Shown here: positions 6,008 to 7,609 of the stretch, piece by piece
How the letters are laid out: the number at the start of each line of letters is the position of its first letter
Numbering within the stretch: the stretch's first letter is position 1
DNA from: Candidatus Parcubacteria bacterium
GTDB taxonomy: Bacteria > Patescibacteriota > Minisyncoccia > Phycocordibacterales > SBAW01
Length of the DNA: 7,609 bases
Assembly: GCA_014379165.1 (NCBI GenBank)
Contig: JACMMG010000008.1
Span: 1-7,609, forward strand
Reading direction: 5' to 3'
The notes under the pieces: generated by a model
What the model was told of the DNA's origin: nothing
The model's input: only the letters and a program-made list of their open reading frames with translations
Database searches by the model: none
Translations under genes and position numbers: made by a program

Positions 6008-7552
6008 TTATTTAGTCTTGCGCACACCCACCATTACCAAAACTGGAGTGGGTTTTATCGAGTGGCCTTTGTGAGCGTTGTAGAGGCTCACATTGCCGCT
6101 AATGACCGGGATTCCGGTTTTTTTACATCGTTTTGAAAGCGCATCTATCGTTTCTGAAAACGCTCCTATCGCATCACGCGGATGGCCATAATTAAGACAG
6201 TTAGTAATGGCAAGGGGTTTTGCCTTGAGCGACTTCATCCTTTTGAGACATTTATCAAATGCATGTTCAATACCCTTTGAAGGGCTCGCGTCAGAAAATC
6301 CTTCGTCCGAACTCCACGCAATAATTAATTCCCCTTTGATTTCAGGCAGGTCGAGAATTGCATAATGGCCAGGCTTATTGGGACCCTTAATCGTTCTTGT
6401 GCCGACCATCCAGTCGTACTGATGCCATATTTCTTTTTGGAGTTTAGAGTCAGCTTTTTTATGAGTACCTTTCTGCGTCTGCCACTTTTTTATGTCCCAA
6501 TCTTCTTGCAGGTCGGGGAAAATTTCTTCAAACTCCATTGGAAGCGTAATTTTTTTCTTACCCTTCGTATACTGGAGCGTATACCGGCCATCATGGGTTA
6601 CTTCTCCAACGACACACGCTTCAAGATCCCAATGTTTAAAAAGTTTTAATATCTTTTCGCGGTGTGCGCGTTTACCGACAATCATCATGCGTTCTTGCGA
6701 CTCTGAAAGAAGCATTTCAAGCGGCGTCATATTGGATGCTTTGGTAGGAACCTTGTCTAAAAGCACTTTTGCTCCTAAATTTTTCCCCGTTTTCTTGCGA
6801 CCACGTATGACAACTTCTGACGTTGAGCATAAAAGCCCTGCTGCACCCATGTCTTGCATGCCTTCTATCCAGTCTGTTTCTGCAAGCTCCACACACGCTT
6901 CAAGCAAAAGCTTTTCAAGGTATGGATCAGCGCTTTGTATTGCAGACTCATCCATCTTGTCGAGATCTTTTGATGCCATCTGTGCTCCGCCTACTCCGTC
7001 TCTGCCAGTTCTCCCGCCGACATAAATAAGATCGCTTCCTGCCGTAAGCGCATTGCCGTAGATAATATTTTTCTTTTTAACAAGTCCTATTGCCGTAACA
7101 TTCACTAAACAGTTGTGATCGTATGTTTTATCAAAATAGACGTCTCCTCCAACAACCGGCACGCCTATCGTGTTGCCATAATCGGCAATACCATGCACTA
7201 CCTCAGGCAAAATCTTTTTTGCATAGCTATCTGTACCAAAGCGCAGTACATCAAGAAGCGCGATTGGCCTGGCACCCATGGTAAATATGTCGCGCAAAAT
7301 GCCCCCAACTCCCGTTGCGGCGCCATGGTACGGTTTAATGAACGAAGGGTGATTATGACTTTCAATACGCAATGCTAGTGCCCATCCGCCTCCGATATCG
7401 ACGATACCCGCATTTTCTCCCGGGCCTTGGATAACATGCTTTCCTTTGGTTGGAAGATTCTTAAGGAATTTCTTCGTGCTTTTATAACTGGTATGCTCGC
7501 TGCCCATTGCTTCACGCAGCGCTTCCGGAATGATTTTTTTATCGTCCAACAT
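6008..7552 (-). CDS. purL: FGAM synthase large/synthetase subunit, short form lacking the C-terminal B2 domain
   Basis: PurL uses ATP and ammonia from PurQ to turn FGAR into FGAM. Motifs: GSEHTSYK (17-24; usually SEHCSYK), the active-site His; GPGENAGIVDIG (43-54); RIESHNHPS (62-70); GAATGVGGILRDIFTMGARP (77-96); GNTIGVPVVGGDV (126-138); GRTGRDGVGGAQMAS (180-194); GMQDMGAAGL (231-240); and LLSESQERM (281-289), covering repeat A1-B1. The A2 half follows: HQYDWMVGTRT (377-387), PLAITNCLNYG (446-456), and GNVSLYN (486-492). The protein stops at MVGVRKTK, exactly where family members enter domain B2, so it is 514 residues against roughly 600-740 for standalone PurL. No B2 remnant is visible in the 60 bases before the HAD start. 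The first ATG after the upstream in-frame stop is used. Homology to PurL is firm; whether the short form is fully active is inference. Confidence 0.93.
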   Translation of the reverse strand: MLDDKKIIPEALREAMGSEHTSYKSTKKFLKNLPTKGKHVIQGPGENAGIVDIGGGWALALRIESHNHPSFIKPYHGAATGVGGILRDIFTMGARPIALLDVLRFGTDSYAKKILPEVVHGIADYGNTIGVPVVGGDVYFDKTYDHNCLVNVTAIGLVKKKNIIYGNALTAGSDLIYVGGRTGRDGVGGAQMASKDLDKMDESAIQSADPYLEKLLLEACVELAETDWIEGMQDMGAAGLLCSTSEVVIRGRKKTGKNLGAKVLLDKVPTKASNMTPLEMLLSESQERMMIVGKRAHREKILKLFKHWDLEACVVGEVTHDGRYTLQYTKGKKKITLPMEFEEIFPDLQEDWDIKKWQTQKGTHKKADSKLQKEIWHQYDWMVGTRTIKGPNKPGHYAILDLPEIKGELIIAWSSDEGFSDASPSKGIEHAFDKCLKRMKSLKAKPLAITNCLNYGHPRDAIGAFSETIDALSKRCKKTGIPVISGNVSLYNAHKGHSIKPTPVLVMVGVRKTK

Positions 7553-7609
7553 AGGTTTCTAGTGCGCGCATAAAATATTTACCATCCGGCGAGCGCTCCG
7601 GATGCGGCA
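7539..7609 (-). CDS. purQ: FGAM synthase glutaminase subunit, C-terminal end only
   Basis: Only the last 22 codons plus part of one are visible; the 5' part lies beyond the window. They begin with a partial xTG codon followed by PHPERSPDG. The (M)PHPE motif carries the His and Glu of the Cys-His-Glu triad in class I glutamine amidotransferases of the PurQ type, followed by the short C-terminal helix and stop (TAA, 7539-7541). PurQ hydrolyses glutamine and feeds ammonia to PurL. The gene overlaps the purL start by 14 bases in another frame, which fits translational coupling of the two subunits. PurS, the usual third subunit, is not visible and could lie upstream. The short visible length limits confidence, but motif and position agree. 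Confidence 0.8.
   Translation of the reverse strand, partial: PHPERSPDGKYFMRALETYVGR

Noticed and set aside
6000..6021. Short inverted repeat GCAAGA/TCTTGC spanning the purL stop as a terminator
   Set aside because: Only six pairs with a ten-base loop and no U-tract after it.
5102..6136. A 344-codon open frame on the plus strand opposite the HAD gene, longer than HAD itself
   Set aside because: It has no recognisable motif and runs into the end of purL, while the opposite strand has all four HAD motifs with a good ribosome binding site. Open antisense frames are expected opposite GC-rich codons.
1..7609. Purine riboswitch, tRNA, CRISPR array or insertion sequence
   Set aside because: Gaps between genes are all under 70 bases, and none shows repeat arrays, cloverleaf patterns, transposase motifs or terminal inverted repeats.

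Overview
The window holds one block of de novo purine biosynthesis genes. All are on the minus strand, so gene order runs from high to low coordinates: purQ (3' end only), purL, a HAD-family phosphatase, a P-loop kinase/ATPase fused to purK, purE, purM, purN and purC (missing only its extreme 3' end). Apart from the HAD gene, the enzymes cover every step from GAR to SAICAR: PurN (GAR to FGAR), PurQ/PurL (FGAR to FGAM), PurM (to AIR), PurK (to N5-CAIR), PurE (to CAIR) and PurC (to SAICAR). purF, purD, purB and purH are not in the window. No stretch over 70 bases lacks a gene, and I see no RNA gene, mobile element or CRISPR array.

The organism is a bacterium using standard stops; TAA, TAG and TGA all end genes here, so TGA is not recoded. 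Compact packing, a shortened PurL, a divergent PurM and an unusual domain fusion are compatible with a reduced-genome lineage such as Patescibacteria/CPR. That is an inference and not proven by the sequence.

Layout: purQ and purL overlap by 14 bases (7539-7552). purL is 514 codons and ends where the last ATP-binding-type domain (B2) should begin. A GC-rich HAD gene (5090-5947) follows, with a good Shine-Dalgarno, an extended -10 candidate and a strong intrinsic terminator (5029-5064). The fused kinase-PurK gene starts just after that terminator and is tightly packed with purE (5-base gap) and purM (ATGA overlap). purN, the second GC-rich gene, follows a 57-66 base gap and also has a terminator (922-961), after which purC begins.

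The most interesting points are: (1) an in-frame fusion of a NadR/Ttd14-like (AAA_28-type) P-loop domain to PurK; (2) a PurL with no B2 domain; (3) two compositionally distinct, self-terminated genes (HAD and purN) set into an otherwise AT-richer pur operon, with possible leaderless restarts at purK and purC behind their terminators; (4) a perfect 12-bp hairpin inside purC; and (5) unusual motif changes in PurM and PurN. A HAD phosphatase next to a kinase-like domain in a purine block may point to an undescribed nucleotide-handling or regulatory activity, but no substrate can be read from the sequence.
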